DNA from: Bradyrhizobium sp. DOA9
GTDB lineage: Bacteria > Pseudomonadota > Alphaproteobacteria > Rhizobiales > Xanthobacteraceae
Direction of reading: 5' to 3'
DNA: 64,000 nt
Assembly (NCBI RefSeq): GCF_000617845.2
Contig: NZ_DF820425.1
Location: 2,965,725-3,029,724, forward strand
A model generated the notes under the pieces. That model worked only from the letters and a program-made list of their open reading frames with translations, was not told the DNA's origin and did not search any database. Every line of letters starts with the position of its first letter. Positions within the stretch are counted from its first letter, which is position 1. The translations under genes and the position numbers were made by a program. This document shows positions 8,596 to 20,724 of this stretch, piece by piece.

Positions 8596-10269
8596 ATGCT
8601 GGCGCGTCTGTCGATCCGTGACATCGTCCTGATCGAACGGCTCGATATCGAATTCGCCTCCGGCCTCGCGGTTTTGACCGGCGAGACTGGTGCGGGCAAA
8701 TCCATCCTGCTCGATGCTTTTGCGCTGGCGCTCGGCGGCCGCGGCGACGCCGGCCTCGTGCGCCACGGTGCGGAGCACGGGCAGGTCACCGCCGTCTTCG
8801 ATGTCCCGAAGAATCACCCAGCGACGAAGATACTGGCCGAGAACGGCCTCGACGACACCGGGGAGATGATTCTCCGCCGCGTGCAACTCGCCGACGGCCG
8901 CACCCGCGCCTTCATCAACGACCAGTCTATCAGCGTGCAGACGTTGAAGGCGGTCGGCTCCGCCCTGGTCGAGATCCACGGCCAGCACGACGAGCGCGCG
9001 CTGGTCGATGCCGCCACCCACCGCCGCCTGCTCGACGCTTTTGCCGGCCTCGAAAAGGACGTTACGGCGGTCGAAGCGCTCTGGGATGCGCGCCGCACCG
9101 CCAACACCGCGCTGGAGGAGCATCGCGCCGCCATGGAGCGCGCGGCACGCGAGGCCGATTATCTGCGCCACGCCTCGGACGAGCTGAAGCAGCTGGCGCC
9201 CAGGGACGGCGAGGAGACCGCGCTGGCCTCCCGCCGCACCACCATGATGCAGGGCGAGAAGATCGCCTCCGATTTGCGCGAGGCGCAGGAAGCCGTCGGT
9301 GGCAATCATTCGCCCGTCGCAGCCCTCTCGGCGGCGGTGCGCCGGCTGGAGCGCCGCGGCGTCAACTCGCCGGCGCTGGTCGAGCCGGCGGTGAAGGCGA
9401 TCGACGCGGCAATCAATGCGCTGGAGGAAGCCGACCAGCATCTCCAGGCGGCGCTGGCCGCAACCGATTTCGATCCGGCCGAGCTCGAGCGCATCGAGGA
9501 GCGGCTGTTTGCCTTGCGTGCAGCGTCCCGCAAATATTCGACACCGGTCGACGGGCTCGCCGCGCTGGCCGCCAAATACGCCGCCGACGTCGTCCTGATC
9601 GATGCCGGCGCCTCGCGCCTGAAGAAGCTGGAGCAGGCCGCGATCGATGCGGACAGAAGCTACGCGGCGGCCGCCAAGAAGCTGTCGCTGGCGCGGCAGA
9701 AATCGGCCGAGAAGCTCAACAAGGCGGTCAATGCCGAGCTCGCTCCGCTCAAGCTCGAACGCGCCAAATTCATGACCCAGGTCGAGACCGACGAGGCTGC
9801 GCCCGGGCCGCAAGGCTTCGACCGCGTCGAGTTCTGGGTGCAGACCAATCCGGGCACCAAGCCGGGGCCCTTGATGAAGGTCGCCTCCGGCGGCGAGCTG
9901 TCGCGCTTCCTGCTCGCGCTCAAGGTGGTGCTGTCCGACCGCGGCTCGGCGCCGACGCTCGTCTTCGACGAGATCGACACCGGCGTCGGCGGTGCGGTGG
10001 CGGACGCCATCGGCGGGCGCCTGGCGCGGCTTGCCGGCAAGGTCCAGGTCATGGCCGTGACCCACGCCCCGCAGGTCGCCGCCCGCGCCGACCAGCACCT
10101 GCTCATCTCCAAGGACGCCCTCGACAAGGGCAAGCGCGTCGCCACCCGCGTCAATGCGCTCGCCGCCGACCACCGCCGCGAGGAGATCGCGCGCATGCTG
10201 GCGGGCGCCGAGATCACGGCCGAGGCGAGGGCGGCGGCGGAACGGCTGCTGAAGGCAGCGACGGCTTAG
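8596..10269 (+). CDS. recN: DNA repair protein RecN
   Basis: RecN is an SMC-like ATPase that acts at DNA double-strand breaks. The 557 residues carry Walker A GETGAGKS (29-36), a long central coiled-coil region rich in Ala, Glu and Arg, the ABC signature SGGELSRFLLALK, and Walker B TLVFDEIDTGVGG. This is the normal full-length architecture. It follows bamD by 13 bases and is probably co-transcribed with it. No LexA box was recognised directly upstream. Confidence 0.96.
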   Translation: MLARLSIRDIVLIERLDIEFASGLAVLTGETGAGKSILLDAFALALGGRGDAGLVRHGAEHGQVTAVFDVPKNHPATKILAENGLDDTGEMILRRVQLADGRTRAFINDQSISVQTLKAVGSALVEIHGQHDERALVDAATHRRLLDAFAGLEKDVTAVEALWDARRTANTALEEHRAAMERAAREADYLRHASDELKQLAPRDGEETALASRRTTMMQGEKIASDLREAQEAVGGNHSPVAALSAAVRRLERRGVNSPALVEPAVKAIDAAINALEEADQHLQAALAATDFDPAELERIEERLFALRAASRKYSTPVDGLAALAAKYAADVVLIDAGASRLKKLEQAAIDADRSYAAAAKKLSLARQKSAEKLNKAVNAELAPLKLERAKFMTQVETDEAAPGPQGFDRVEFWVQTNPGTKPGPLMKVASGGELSRFLLALKVVLSDRGSAPTLVFDEIDTGVGGAVADAIGGRLARLAGKVQVMAVTHAPQVAARADQHLLISKDALDKGKRVATRVNALAADHRREEIARMLAGAEITAEARAAAERLLKAATA

Positions 10270-12570
<2,301 letters not shown>

Positions 12571-12866
12571 GGGGCGCGTTTGGCGCCTCATCGCCCAAGC
12601 TCCCGCAACAAGCGTCCCGTAATGATACGCGGGCGCAAGAGTTCCTTCACCTTTCGCGTTGACCCGATGTTTACCGCTTCGCGTGAGGCCGCATTTACCA
12701 ATGCGCCACGTCGCCCCGTGAAAACACCTGCATTCGCTTGAGTGTGCCGCCTGCGCAACGCCGATTAACGCCCCGGCAACCTAAATTAGATACTCACGAT
12801 AAAGGTCGAATTGCACGGATGTACTGAGTTCGATCGGACGAGCGTAAGCGTAGCGTGAGCGTATCG
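12571..12866. other. Non-coding gap between ligA and the cell-wall hydrolase gene
   Basis: No gene is seen. TGAGGGGCGC/GCGCCTCA around 12568-12590 can form a bulged hairpin at the ligA end, without a T run. The rest contains several TTTACC and TTAACG words and probably holds the promoter of the next gene. Confidence 0.3.
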
Positions 12867-14315
12867 ATGTCTGTGTTGCGTAACCATCCGAAGGGCGCGC
12901 GGTTCGCGTCCTTCGGCATCGGTCTCTGCATCTTCGCATTGATGCCGAGAGAGACCGGCTATCAGGACATTGCCTCGTTGCTGGCGCGCCAACCCGGCGT
13001 CGCCGAGCGTTGGCAGAAGCAGGTGTTCTCCGCTGCGTCCTCGATCCAGCTCGCCACCTACAGTTTTTCCCGCCCCATCGGCACGTCGGTTCCGCAGAGC
13101 GCGATGGTTCGGCTCGCGAGCCTCGACGGCCGCGACGTCACCGGCGCGATCAGCCGCAATCCGGCGCTTCAGGCGCCGCCGCGCTACCAGGCGTCCGACT
13201 TTCCCAAGGTCGATCGCGCCTTGAAGGGTGATCGCCTCGCAATCGTCACGCCGACGCAGTCTCCCGAGACCGTCGCGCCGGCTGCGGCGCCGGCCAAGGA
13301 AGATCCCGCGACCTCGAACAGCTCGGTGTTCGGCGCCAAGACCGCCGCACTGCCGCCGTCGATGTCGCCGGAATCGGCGGCCGCGCTCGATCCCGAGCTG
13401 CAGGAGGCGATGCGCGCGCCGCCACTTCCGCAATATTCCAACCCGCCGCAGGCGAGCGAGACCGCGCGCGCGTTGGCGGTGCAGCCGCTGGAAGCGCTGA
13501 AGCGGGACGCGGCGCCGGCTGCGCCCGCGCGCGATCCCTTCAGCGTCAAGACATCGAGCCTGTTCTTCGGCAGCTCGTCGCTCGGCGGCAATCTCGAGAC
13601 CATCGAGAGCTGGCAGCCCGGCGCCGAGCCGCTGATCGTGATACCCGATCCCGACATGAAGGTGACGGCCTCGCTGAGCCCGCCGACGGCGGAGATCGCC
13701 AGGGACATCGAGAGCGGCGAGAGCGTTGCGCCGAAGGGCGAGGTCAATGCCGACAATCAGCGCGGCAAGTCGCCGGCGGAACGGCTCGCGCTCGACGACA
13801 AGTCGCGCGCCAAGTCCGAGAAGTGTCTTGCCGAAGCCGTCTATTTCGAGGCCCGCGGCGAAGCCGTGCGCGGCCAGATTGCGGTGGCGCAGGTGGTGAT
13901 GAACCGCGTGTTCTCCGGCAAATACCCTGACACGGTGTGCGGCGCGGTCTACCAGAACAAGCACCGGCATCTGGCCTGCCAGTTCACCTTCGCCTGCGAC
14001 AACAATCCGGACGTGATCCGCGAGCCCGAAATGTGGGAGCGCGCCAAGAAGATCTCCAAGGCGATGCTCGACGGCCAGATCTGGCTGCCCGAGGTCGGCA
14101 AGTCCACGCACTATCATGCCTATTGGGTGCGCCCGTCCTGGGTCGCCGAGATGAAGAAGCTGTACAAGACCGGCGTGCACACCTTCTATCGGCCGCGCAA
14201 TTGGGGCGACGGCAGCGAGGAACCGAGCTGGGGCTCGCCGGCGCAGACCGCCGCGCTGTCGGCCGAGCTCGCACAGGAAGCCAAGAGCTCCGCGGAGATG
14301 GGTGAGCGGCGGTAG
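12867..14315 (+). CDS. Exported SleB-type cell wall hydrolase
   Basis: This is a probable periplasmic peptidoglycan-modifying enzyme. From ATG 12867 it has 482 residues: a short hydrophobic N-terminal segment (FASFGIGLCIFALM) acting as signal or anchor, a long low-complexity Ala/Pro/Ser-rich middle, and a C-terminal Hydrolase_2 domain of the SleB/CwlJ group (about 320-450). Its landmarks are CLAEAVYFEARGEAVRGQ, VVMNRVFSGKYPDTVCGAVYQ, CQFTFACD and STHYHAYWVRPSW. In spore formers this domain is a germination lytic enzyme; alphaproteobacteria do not sporulate, so a role in wall remodelling is inferred. GTG 12855 is an alternative start four codons upstream. The gene stands alone. Confidence 0.85.
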   Translation: MSVLRNHPKGARFASFGIGLCIFALMPRETGYQDIASLLARQPGVAERWQKQVFSAASSIQLATYSFSRPIGTSVPQSAMVRLASLDGRDVTGAISRNPALQAPPRYQASDFPKVDRALKGDRLAIVTPTQSPETVAPAAAPAKEDPATSNSSVFGAKTAALPPSMSPESAAALDPELQEAMRAPPLPQYSNPPQASETARALAVQPLEALKRDAAPAAPARDPFSVKTSSLFFGSSSLGGNLETIESWQPGAEPLIVIPDPDMKVTASLSPPTAEIARDIESGESVAPKGEVNADNQRGKSPAERLALDDKSRAKSEKCLAEAVYFEARGEAVRGQIAVAQVVMNRVFSGKYPDTVCGAVYQNKHRHLACQFTFACDNNPDVIREPEMWERAKKISKAMLDGQIWLPEVGKSTHYHAYWVRPSWVAEMKKLYKTGVHTFYRPRNWGDGSEEPSWGSPAQTAALSAELAQEAKSSAEMGERR

Positions 14316-14323
14316 TTTTCTTA

Positions 14324-14358
14324 CCTCTCCCCGCTCGCGGACCGCAAGCCGGGAGAGG
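14324..14358. repeat. Inverted repeat between convergent sleB-like gene and nadC
   Basis: CCTCTCCC (14324-14331) pairs with GGGAGAGG (14351-14358) around a loop containing CGCGG and CCGCA. It belongs to the CCTCTCCC hairpin family seen again at 25633 and 29567. It lies between two converging genes and could act as a bidirectional stop, but no T run follows on either strand. Confidence 0.45.
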
Positions 14359-14366
14359 CGAAGACA

Positions 14367-15245
14367 TTACGCCTCGATGTCCAGAGCGCAGTCGAAATTC
14401 GGCGCCGAATGGGTCAGGGCACCGGCCGAGGCATAGTCGACGCCGGTGGCCGCGATGGCGGCGATCGAGTCGAGCGTGACGCCGCCGGACGCTTCCAGCG
14501 CGAGCCGGCCCGCGCTGAGCCTCACCGCCTCGCGCAATGTCGGAAGGTCCATGTTGTCGAGCAGCACCGCGTCGGCCATTCCGCTGTCGAGCACCTCGCG
14601 CAGCTGCGCCAGCGTGTCGACCTCGATCTCGATCTTCACGAGATGGCCGGCATGCGCGCGGGCGCGCTCCAGCACCGGTCGGATGCCGCCGGCGACCGCA
14701 ATGTGGTTGTCCTTGATCAGGATCGCGTCGTCGAGCCCGAAGCGATGGTTGAAGCCGCCGCCGCAGCGCACCGCATATTTCTCCAGCGCGCGCAGTCCCG
14801 GCGTCGTCTTGCGCGTGCAGCAGATGCGCATCCTGGTGCCTTCGGCGCGCGCGACATAGTCCGCCGTGAGCGTGGCGATGCCCGACAGCCGGCCGACGAA
14901 GTTCAACGCGGTCCGCTCCGCCGTGAGGATGGCGCGCGCCGGCCCTGAGATCGTCAACACGTGCTGGCCTCGCGCAACCCGCACGGCATCGCGGACATGC
15001 GCGCGCACCTCGATCTCGGGCGACAGCTTCTGCAAGGTCGCGAGCGCCAGCGGCAATCCGGCGATCACGCCGGCCTGGCGCGCGACCAGGATGGCTTGCG
15101 CGCGCGTCGCCTCCGGGATGGTCGCCAGCGAGGTGATGTCGCCGGCGCGGCCGAGGTCCTCATCGAGCGCGCGACCGGCGGCCGCTTCGATCGCCAGCGG
15201 CGAGAGGAAGGCATCGGGATAGAGCAGTGAGGTCGGGGTGATCAT
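14367..15245 (-). CDS. nadC: Nicotinate-nucleotide pyrophosphorylase (carboxylating), NadC
   Basis: NadC converts quinolinate and PRPP to nicotinate mononucleotide, the third step of de novo NAD synthesis. The 292 residues show the quinolinate phosphoribosyltransferase landmarks: [13 protein letters not shown] near the N-terminus, [15 protein letters not shown], the substrate-binding run [36 protein letters not shown], and the barrel-end motif [20 protein letters not shown]. It is the last gene of a nadA-nadB-nadC operon on the minus strand, 10 bases downstream of nadB, and should share the control signals in front of nadA. Confidence 0.96.
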   Translation of the reverse strand: MITPTSLLYPDAFLSPLAIEAAAGRALDEDLGRAGDITSLATIPEATRAQAILVARQAGVIAGLPLALATLQKLSPEIEVRAHVRDAVRVARGQHVLTISGPARAILTAERTALNFVGRLSGIATLTADYVARAEGTRMRICCTRKTTPGLRALEKYAVRCGGGFNHRFGLDDAILIKDNHIAVAGGIRPVLERARAHAGHLVKIEIEVDTLAQLREVLDSGMADAVLLDNMDLPTLREAVRLSAGRLALEASGGVTLDSIAAIAATGVDYASAGALTHSAPNFDCALDIEA

Positions 15246-15255
15246 GGGGCCTCCT

Positions 15256-16860
15256 TCAGGCGATCATGGATTGCGCAATGCGGGGCCGCGGGCGTTCCTC
15301 GAGGCTCTCCGCGACCTCGCGCGCCGCGGCGAGCGTGGTCATCGTTCTCTGCGCCAGCGCTGCGTTCTCGACCGGGTGATCGGAACGGCAATGCGCGCCG
15401 CGGCTTTCGCGCCGGGTCCAGGCCGCTGCCGCAACGAGCAGGGCGGAGATCGCCATGTCGCGGAGGACGCCGTGTGCGGCTTCGCGCTCGACTTTGGCGA
15501 AATGGCGCACGGCTTGTGCAAGCCCGTCACCGTCGCGGATCACGCCGACATGTGCGCTCATCGTCGCGCGCAGCCGCTTCACCTCTGCAATATCCAGCGC
15601 GCCACCGCGCGGCGTCACCAAACCGTCGGGAAGCCGGGCCGGCGGGGGCAGGGCGCGGCCGGCGATGTCGTCGGCAATGCGGGCGGCATAGACGACGGCT
15701 TCGAGCAGGGAATTCGAGGCGAGCCGGTTGGCGCCATGCGCGCCGGTGGAGGAGACTTCGCCGGCGGCCCAGAGGCCGCCGATCGAGCTGCGGCCGTGCG
15801 CGTCGACCGCGATGCCGCCCATGTGGTAATGCGCGGCCGGCGCAATCGGGATGACTTGCGTCGCGGGATCGATGCCGGCGGCGATGCAGCTCGCATGCAC
15901 GGCCGGAAACCGCGTCGCGAAGCGCGCGCCCAGCGTCTGGCGCGCATCGAGGAACGCGCCGCGTCCGGCCGCGATCTCGGCGAACACGCCGCGGGCCACG
16001 ATGTCGCGGGGCGCGAGCTCGGCGAGCGGGTGGCGGGCGCTCATGAAGCGCTCGCCGTTGCCATTGATCAGCGTTGCCCCTTCGCCGCGCAGCGCCTCGG
16101 TGGCGAGCGGTGCGGGGTCGCGGCCGACCATGATGGCGGTGGGGTGGAATTGCACGAATTCAGGATCGGCGATCACGGCGCCGGCGCGGGCTGCGATCGC
16201 AAGGCCCGAGCCGCTCGCTTCCGGCGGGTTGGTGGTGACGGCGTAGAGATGGCCGAGCCCGCCGGTCGCAAGCACGATTGCGCGCGAGGCGAGCACGAGT
16301 GGCCGTGCCGCTTGATTGCCGGCCTCGCGCAATTGAAGTCCGGTGACCGCGCCGTCCTCCGTCAGCAGTGCTTCGGCGACGAAGCCTTCCATGAGGCGGA
16401 TCGAGGGCGTGCGGCGCACGGCCTCGCTCAAGGCCGCGATGATCGCGGCGCCGGCGCCGTCGCCGCGCACATGGACGATGCGCCGCGCGGAATGCGCAGC
16501 TTCGCGTCCGACGGCAAGCCTGCCGTCGAGATCGCGATCGAACGGAACGCCATAGGCAAGAAGGTCGTGGATGCGCGGCGCCGCCTCGCGCGCGATCCCG
16601 AGCGCGACGGCTGCATCGACGAGGCCGCCGCCGACGGCGACGGTGTCGGCAGCATGTGCCTCCGGCGTATCGCCTTCGGCGATTGCTGCCGCGATGCCGC
16701 CTTGCGCCCATGCGGAGGATGCGCCGTACCCGAGCGGTGCCGCCGAGATCAGGGTTACCGGCCGCGGCGCCAGCTTCAGCGCGCAGAACAGTCCGGCAAG
16801 GCCGCCGCCGACGATGACGACGTCGTCGGTGCGGGCGAGGTCGTGGATGTCGTGTTGCAT
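15256..16860 (-). CDS. nadB: L-aspartate oxidase NadB
   Basis: NadB is the FAD enzyme that oxidises L-aspartate to iminoaspartate, which NadA then condenses to quinolinate. The 534 residues begin with the dinucleotide-binding fold [17 protein letters not shown] (14-30). Further family motifs are [61 protein letters not shown] and the succinate-dehydrogenase-like [15 protein letters not shown]. The helical C-terminal domain ends with [12 protein letters not shown]. It lies between nadA and nadC with 9-10 base gaps, so a single transcript is likely. Confidence 0.96.
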   Translation of the reverse strand: MQHDIHDLARTDDVVIVGGGLAGLFCALKLAPRPVTLISAAPLGYGASSAWAQGGIAAAIAEGDTPEAHAADTVAVGGGLVDAAVALGIAREAAPRIHDLLAYGVPFDRDLDGRLAVGREAAHSARRIVHVRGDGAGAAIIAALSEAVRRTPSIRLMEGFVAEALLTEDGAVTGLQLREAGNQAARPLVLASRAIVLATGGLGHLYAVTTNPPEASGSGLAIAARAGAVIADPEFVQFHPTAIMVGRDPAPLATEALRGEGATLINGNGERFMSARHPLAELAPRDIVARGVFAEIAAGRGAFLDARQTLGARFATRFPAVHASCIAAGIDPATQVIPIAPAAHYHMGGIAVDAHGRSSIGGLWAAGEVSSTGAHGANRLASNSLLEAVVYAARIADDIAGRALPPPARLPDGLVTPRGGALDIAEVKRLRATMSAHVGVIRDGDGLAQAVRHFAKVEREAAHGVLRDMAISALLVAAAAWTRRESRGAHCRSDHPVENAALAQRTMTTLAAAREVAESLEERPRPRIAQSMIA

Positions 16861-16869
16861 GTGCCGCCC

Positions 16870-17976
16870 TCAATTCTTCAGATTGATCATGCGCTCGACC
16901 GAGCGCCGCGCGCGTTCCGCGAGCGCGGGATCGATCGTCACCTCCTCGCCAAGCGTCAGCAGGCTCTCCAGGATGTTGGCGAGCGTGATGCGCTTCATGT
17001 GCGGGCAGAGATTGCAGGGGCGGAGCATCTCGACGTCGGGCAGCTCGGCCCTGACATTGTCGGCCATCGAGCATTCCGTGATCATGACCAGCCGCCGTGG
17101 CCGCTTCGCCCGCACCCAGTTGATCATGTGCGCGGTCGAGCCGGTGAAGTCGGCTTCCGCCAGCACGTCCGGCGGGCATTCCGGATGCGCGATGATCTGC
17201 ACCGACGGATCGGCTTCGCGAAAGCTCCGCAGCTCCGCGCCCGTGAAGCGCTCATGCACCTCGCAGGCGCCTTTCCAGGCGATGATCTTCACGTCAGTCT
17301 TCGATGCCACGTAGGTGGCAAGGTATCGGTCGGGCAGGAAGATCACGGTCGGGGCGTTCAGGCTCTCGACCACCTGCACCGCGTTCGAGGACGTGCAGCA
17401 GATGTCGACCTCGGCCTTCACCTCCGCCGAGGTGTTGACATAGGCGACCACAGGCACGCCGGGGAATTTCTCCCGCAGCAGCCGCACGTCCGCACCTGTG
17501 ATGCTGGCGGCAAGCGAGCAGCCGGCGCGCGAATCCGGGATCAGGACGGTCTTGTCCGGATTGAGCAGCTTGGAGGTCTCGGCCATGAAGTGCACGCCGC
17601 ATTGGACGATGATGCCGGCCTGCACCTTGGTGGCTTCCACCGCGAGCTGGAGCGAGTCGCCGCCGATATCGGCGACGCAGTGGAAGATCTCCGGGGCCTG
17701 GTAATTGTGGGCGAGGATCACCGCGCCCCGCGCGCGCTTCAGCTCGTTGATTGCGTGAATCGTCGGCGCCATCAGCGGCCATTCGATCGACGGGATCACG
17801 TGCTTGACGCGGTCATAGAGCGGCGCGGTGGCGCGTTCGACCGCCGGCGTCCATTCCAGGGACGGCATCGGCCATGTCGGTCCCGGAGGCACCGGCGCTG
17901 CGCGCGGGGAGGCGATGGGTTGGCCTTGCGGCCGGTCAGTAAGGTCGTCGGGACCGTAAATTGCAGTGATCGGCAT
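16870..17976 (-). CDS. nadA: Quinolinate synthase NadA
   Basis: NadA is the [4Fe-4S] enzyme that makes quinolinate from iminoaspartate and dihydroxyacetone phosphate. Seen in the 368 residues: [86 protein letters not shown] and [11 protein letters not shown]; these hold the three Cys expected to bind the cluster. ATG 17976 is chosen because GGAGG lies seven bases upstream. An earlier in-frame ATG at 18087 would read through both palindromic operators. It is the first gene of nadABC. Two TATGCTCA palindromes just upstream suggest repression by a NadQ-type regulator. Confidence 0.96.
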   Translation of the reverse strand: MPITAIYGPDDLTDRPQGQPIASPRAAPVPPGPTWPMPSLEWTPAVERATAPLYDRVKHVIPSIEWPLMAPTIHAINELKRARGAVILAHNYQAPEIFHCVADIGGDSLQLAVEATKVQAGIIVQCGVHFMAETSKLLNPDKTVLIPDSRAGCSLAASITGADVRLLREKFPGVPVVAYVNTSAEVKAEVDICCTSSNAVQVVESLNAPTVIFLPDRYLATYVASKTDVKIIAWKGACEVHERFTGAELRSFREADPSVQIIAHPECPPDVLAEADFTGSTAHMINWVRAKRPRRLVMITECSMADNVRAELPDVEMLRPCNLCPHMKRITLANILESLLTLGEEVTIDPALAERARRSVERMINLKN

Positions 17977-18012
17977 TGCAGCCTCCCAAATGTGGCCATC
18001 AACCGTGGCTGT

Positions 18013-18031
18013 TATGCTCAAATTGAGAATA
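18013..18031. promoter_or_regulatory. Putative NadQ operator 1 before nadA
   Basis: TATGCTCAAATTGAGAATA is a near-perfect palindrome: the arms TATGCTCAA and TTGAGAATA differ at one base pair about a central A. It lies 36 bases upstream of the nadA start codon, in a promoter position. The same pattern recurs 76 bases further upstream. I recall comparative-genomic predictions of NadQ (COG4111) sites before nadABC in alphaproteobacteria with a similar TGCTCA/TGAGCA core; the assignment here is inferred. Confidence 0.65.
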
Positions 18032-18088
18032 TGTGGAGCCCGAGAAATCCGGCCGCGGAGGGCCGGGTGAACGTCGCTGCTACCCAAA

Positions 18089-18107
18089 TATGCTCAATAT
18101 GAGTAAA
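18089..18107. promoter_or_regulatory. Putative NadQ operator 2 before nadA
   Basis: TATGCTCAATATGAGTAAA repeats the TATGCTCA-N3-TGAG-WAAA layout of the site at 18013, with six of eight arm positions paired. The two sites are 76 bp apart, close to seven helical turns, so cooperative binding or looping is possible. The site lies between nadA (minus) and the MFS gene (plus) and could influence either. Confidence 0.55.
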
Positions 18108-18327
18108 TCAAACATAGCACGCATTCGCGCGTGTCGCTAGGGCCTGCCGCACACATTCCCGTCACTGCGCACCCGCCAGGCGAGGCCAGATCGAAACGCA
18201 ATGCTCCCGCGTCAGCTCTTCGTGGAATGCAACCGTTTTTGACTTGGGATTTTCATGCAGATGCATTAAACGGGCGGTCCCGCGGCTGCTGATTTGCGGA
18301 TCCGCCAACGACAGACGAGGAAAAACC

Positions 18328-19581
18328 ATGTCGGCACAGATCGGCGAGCTCGCGCCGGCCTCACGTTCCTCCAGCTGGCGGACCCCGGCCGTCATCATCC
18401 TCTGCGGTTGTGCCATCGGCATGCTCGGCTTCGGTCCGCGCTCGGCGCTCGGCTTCTTCGTGCAGCCGATGAGCCACGAATTCAGCTGGGGCCGCGACGT
18501 GTTCGGCCTCGCCATCGCCGTGCAGAATCTGTTGTGGGGATTGGGCCAGCCGCTCGCCGGTGCGGTTGCGGATCGCTTCGGCCTGTTCCGGGTGATGTGC
18601 GTCGGCGCGCTGCTCTATGCCGGCGGCCTGCTCTTGATGCGCTATTCCACGACGCCGCTGTCGCTCGACCTCGGCGCCGGCGTCATGATCGGCTTCGGTC
18701 TCGCCGGCTGTTCGTTCAATCTGGTTCTGTCGGCGTTCAGCAAGCTCTTGCCGGCCGAGAAGCGCGGCCTTGCGCTCGGTGCCGGCACGGCGGCGGGCTC
18801 GTTCGGGCAGTTCCTGTTCGCACCGATCGGAGTCGCCTTGATCGACAATTTCGGCTGGCAGCAGGCGCTCTCCGTGTTCGGTTTCCTGATGCTGCTGATC
18901 ATACCGCTCTCGCTGGCGCTCTCGACGCCCCCGGTGACGAACGCGAACAGTGCGATGCCCGCGGACGACCAGACCATCACCAAGGCGCTGGCCGAAGCTT
19001 TCGGTCATCGCTCCTACGTGCTCCTGGTGCTCGGCTTCTTCACCTGCGGCTTCCAACTCGCCTTCATCACCGTGCATCTGCCGGCCTTCCTGGTCGATCG
19101 CGGTATCTCGACACAAACCGGCGGCTGGGTGATCGCGGCGATCGGCCTGTTCAACATCATCGGCTCGCTCAGCGTCGGCTATCTCCAGAACTCACTGCCC
19201 AAGCGCTACATCCTCTCGACCATCTATTTCACGCGGGCGCTGGCAACGCTCGCCTTCATCTCGTTCCCGATCACGCCGTTCTCGGCGATCGCGTTCGGCG
19301 CGATCTCCGGCCTGACCTGGCTGTCGACGGTGCCGCCGACCTCGGCGCTGGTGGCGCTGATGTTCGGCACGCGCTGGCTCGCCACGCTCTATGGCTTTGC
19401 CTTCGTCAGCCATCAGGTCGGCGGCTTCCTCGGCGTCTGGCTGGGCGGCATCGTGTTCGAACGTTTCGGTTCCTACACGCCGATCTGGTGGCTCTCGATC
19501 CTGTTCGGCGTGCTCTCGGCGCTGATCAATCTTCCGATCGTGGAGAAACCTGTGGCACGGGCGGTTGCGCAGCCGGCCTGA
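18328..19581 (+). CDS. Major facilitator superfamily transporter
   Basis: This is a 417-residue inner-membrane transporter with about 12 hydrophobic helices (for example VIILCGCAIGMLGFGPRSALGFF, VFGFLMLLIIPLSLAL, YVLLVLGFFTCGFQLAFITVHL). The MFS loop motif appears as GAVADRFGLFRVM between helices 2 and 3. The layout and the phrase FFVQPMSHEFSWGRDVFGLAIAVQN resemble the oxalate/formate-antiporter-like group, which carries organic acids, but the substrate cannot be read from sequence. ATG 18328 follows ACGAGGAAAAACC. It diverges from nadA and shares its 350-bp upstream region; the next gene, an oxidoreductase, starts 42 bases later. Confidence 0.85.
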   Translation: MSAQIGELAPASRSSSWRTPAVIILCGCAIGMLGFGPRSALGFFVQPMSHEFSWGRDVFGLAIAVQNLLWGLGQPLAGAVADRFGLFRVMCVGALLYAGGLLLMRYSTTPLSLDLGAGVMIGFGLAGCSFNLVLSAFSKLLPAEKRGLALGAGTAAGSFGQFLFAPIGVALIDNFGWQQALSVFGFLMLLIIPLSLALSTPPVTNANSAMPADDQTITKALAEAFGHRSYVLLVLGFFTCGFQLAFITVHLPAFLVDRGISTQTGGWVIAAIGLFNIIGSLSVGYLQNSLPKRYILSTIYFTRALATLAFISFPITPFSAIAFGAISGLTWLSTVPPTSALVALMFGTRWLATLYGFAFVSHQVGGFLGVWLGGIVFERFGSYTPIWWLSILFGVLSALINLPIVEKPVARAVAQPA

Positions 19582-19623
19582 TCGGCTAAACATCCCCGGC
19601 AAACAAAGTCAGGGAGTTCAGTC

Positions 19624-20610
19624 GTGGCCACATTCAAGGCTGTCAGGATCGACAAGGCGGACAAGGGCACCACCGCCGCGCTCACGCAGTTCGACGAAGC
19701 CGAGCTGATGGAGGGCGACGTCACCGTCCGGGTGGAATGGTCGACGCTGAACTACAAGGACGGCCTTGCGCTCACCGGCAAGGCGCCGGTGGTGCGCCGC
19801 TTCCCGATGATCGCCGGCATCGATTTCGCCGGCACGGTCGAAGCCTCCTCGCATCCGCAGTGGAAGGCGGGCGACAAGGTCGTCTGCACCGGCTGGGGCA
19901 TGGGCGAGACCCATCTCGGCGCCTATGCCGAGAAGGCGCGGGTGAAGGGCGACTGGCTGGTCGCGCTGCCGCAGGGCCTGTCGACACGCGATGCCATGGC
20001 GATCGGCACCGCCGGCTTCACCGCGATGCTCGCGGTGCTGGCGCTGGAGAAGCACGGCATCTCGCCGAAGAGCGGCCCGGTCGTGGTGACGGGCGCTGCC
20101 GGCGGCGTCGGCTCGGTCGCGATCGCCGTGCTCTCGAAGCTCGGCTACCACGTCATCGCCTCGACCGGCCGGGCCTCCGAGGCCGACTACCTGAAGCAGC
20201 TGGGGGCTGCCGAGATCATCGACCGCAACGAACTGTCGGCGCCGGCAAAGCCTCTCGCCAAGGAGCGCTGGGCCGGCGGCGTCGACAGCGTCGGCTCGAC
20301 CACCCTCGCCAACCTGCTCTCGATGACGAAATATGGTGGCGCGATCGCGGCCTGCGGCCTGGCGGCCGGCATGGACCTGCCGTCGTCGGTGGCGCCGTTT
20401 ATTTTGCGCGGAGTGTGCCTTCTCGGCATCGATTCGGTGATGTGCCCGATCGAACCCCGGAAAGCTGCCTGGCAGCGTTTGGCCTCCGACCTGGATCGGA
20501 CAAAACTAACTGAAATCACTGAGGAAATTTCGCTCGACCAAGCCCCGGGGTGGGGCGCGAAAATCCTGGCCGGCCAGGTTCGCGGCCGCGTCGTGGTAAA
20601 AATTGTCTAA
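19624..20610 (+). CDS. acuI: AcuI/YhdH-type NADPH-dependent acrylyl-CoA reductase-like oxidoreductase
   Basis: This 328-residue medium-chain reductase has a GroES-like N-terminal half ([31 protein letters not shown] is the YhdH/AcuI landmark, split here by family substitutions only) and a Rossmann half with [18 protein letters not shown] (about 149-166). Family members reduce acrylyl-CoA to propionyl-CoA, protecting cells from that electrophile. No zinc-ligand Cys pattern is present, as expected for this subgroup. The start is GTG 19624 after CAGGGAG. It follows the MFS transporter closely and may be co-transcribed. The exact substrate is inferred from family only, so the symbol is tentative. 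Confidence 0.8.
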   Translation: MATFKAVRIDKADKGTTAALTQFDEAELMEGDVTVRVEWSTLNYKDGLALTGKAPVVRRFPMIAGIDFAGTVEASSHPQWKAGDKVVCTGWGMGETHLGAYAEKARVKGDWLVALPQGLSTRDAMAIGTAGFTAMLAVLALEKHGISPKSGPVVVTGAAGGVGSVAIAVLSKLGYHVIASTGRASEADYLKQLGAAEIIDRNELSAPAKPLAKERWAGGVDSVGSTTLANLLSMTKYGGAIAACGLAAGMDLPSSVAPFILRGVCLLGIDSVMCPIEPRKAAWQRLASDLDRTKLTEITEEISLDQAPGWGAKILAGQVRGRVVVKIV

Positions 20611-20724
20611 CGGCGTTCAGACTTTACCAACCAAGCTGCTTCAATGTCGCCATGGTTGGTATGGTAAGCAGCGGGTAAAGAGCTAAAGGCATCGCCCGCC
20701 GCGGGGGTTGGTTCGGAGTTGAGC

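Noticed and set aside
15238..18102. 954-codon plus-strand frame opposite nadC, nadB and nadA
   Set aside because: It is antisense to three clearly conserved genes and is rich in Arg, Gly, His and Asp, as expected for a GC-rich shadow frame.
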